A stretch of DNA of 42,154 nucleotides from the NCBI RefSeq assembly GCF_004798585.1, contig NZ_PPXQ01000028.1:1-42154 (forward strand). Reading direction: 5' to 3'. Below the pieces are notes generated by a model that was given only the letters and a program-made list of their open reading frames with translations, was not told the origin of the DNA and did no database searches. The stretch comes from Massilia sp. Mn16-1_5 (GTDB taxonomy: Bacteria; Pseudomonadota; Gammaproteobacteria; Burkholderiales; Burkholderiaceae_D). The position numbers were made by a program, and so were the translations under genes. Shown here piece after piece: positions 42,029 through 42,154 of the stretch (position 1 is its first letter; each line of letters starts with the position of its first letter).

Positions 42029-42154
42029 GAGACGGTTTAATAACTCACCGGAAACGCATCCGGTGCAGTAATGAAGAGCCGAGCGCGATGAAAATCATCG
42101 CTTCCGACACATCAAGGCGCTGCTCGTAGTCCCGGACAAGACGGCGATAGCGCA
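42029..42154 (-). mobile_element. IS5-family element, transposase-end side (partial)
   Basis: The end begins GAGACGGTTTAATAACTC, the inverted partner of the end at 126, and is preceded by TAA. Sixteen bases separate it from the transposase stop codon. The element continues past the window edge. Confidence 0.7.
42045..42154 (-). CDS. IS5-family transposase, C-terminal fragment cut by window edge
   Basis: The minus-strand frame reads RYRRLVRDYEQRLDVSEAMI followed by FIALGSSLLHRMRFR and a stop at 42047-42045. RRLVRDYE plus the following DVSEAMI-type helix is the usual C-terminus of IS5-family DDE transposases, just after the catalytic Glu region. It has the same orientation as the N-terminal fragment at the left window edge. 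About 0.6 kb of gene would be needed between the two. Confidence 0.75.
   Translation of the reverse strand, partial: RYRRLVRDYEQRLDVSEAMIFIALGSSLLHRMRFR

Overview
The window looks like most or all of a roughly 42 kb plasmid from a betaproteobacterium. The gene content and codon use suggest an Oxalobacteraceae member such as a Massilia relative, but that is inferred from family resemblance and was not searched. It carries an iteron-type replicon, a ParAB partition system, and metal-handling cargo. No relaxase, conjugation gene, rRNA, tRNA or CRISPR array is visible.

Backbone (1-11 kb). Both window edges lie in an IS5-type element: the 5' end of its transposase is at the left edge and the 3' end at the right. 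The two IS ends have matching inverted repeats and both abut TAA, so they may be two ends of one insertion in a circular molecule. Next come a small gene (95-349) divergent from an XRE regulator (456-794), with two CTACG-N5-CGTAG palindromes between them. A tyrosine recombinase-like gene with altered catalytic residues overlaps a gene of unknown function. A Rep_3 initiator runs convergent to these. About 1.6 kb of iterons lies upstream of rep and contains two copies of an origin module 579-580 bp apart. parAB follows, and then five copies of a palindrome (CTTTCACGCGTGAAAG type) that are the likely centromere.

Decay zone and first metal block (11-21.7 kb). A badly frameshifted L,D-transpeptidase pseudogene is followed by a minus-strand czcI-czcC-czcB-czcA operon. 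This operon ends in a broken DmeF-type cation diffusion facilitator and a small DUF3147 membrane protein. Its promoter has a 19-bp spacer containing a dyad, as in MerR-type promoters.

Reductive uptake block (22-27.5 kb). A TonB-dependent receptor is followed by two tandem PepSY-TM genes. The second is fused to a 2Fe-2S ferredoxin and an NqrF-like FAD/NAD(P)H reductase. This reads as outer-membrane import coupled to reduction of the cargo at the inner membrane.

Mobile-element scar and acyltransferase (27.6-30.8 kb): an IS3 OrfA remnant, an intact IS110-family transposase, and an acyltransferase-3 gene.

Copper block (31.1-42 kb): a small Cys/Met/His-rich exported protein, a Cu(I) P-type ATPase, multicopper oxidase CopA, outer-membrane CopB, a cytosolic Cys-rich four-helix copper-storage protein, CopRS, and CopCD. 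Three promoter regions (before copR, before copC, and an orphan one after copD) carry GTAAT-like pentamers repeated every 11 bp. In each, the last repeat ends the same distance before the -10 box, giving a clear CopR operator candidate. The logic is sensing by CopS/CopR, cytosolic export by the ATPase, periplasmic oxidation and sequestration by CopA/B/C, and cytosolic buffering by the Cys-rich protein.
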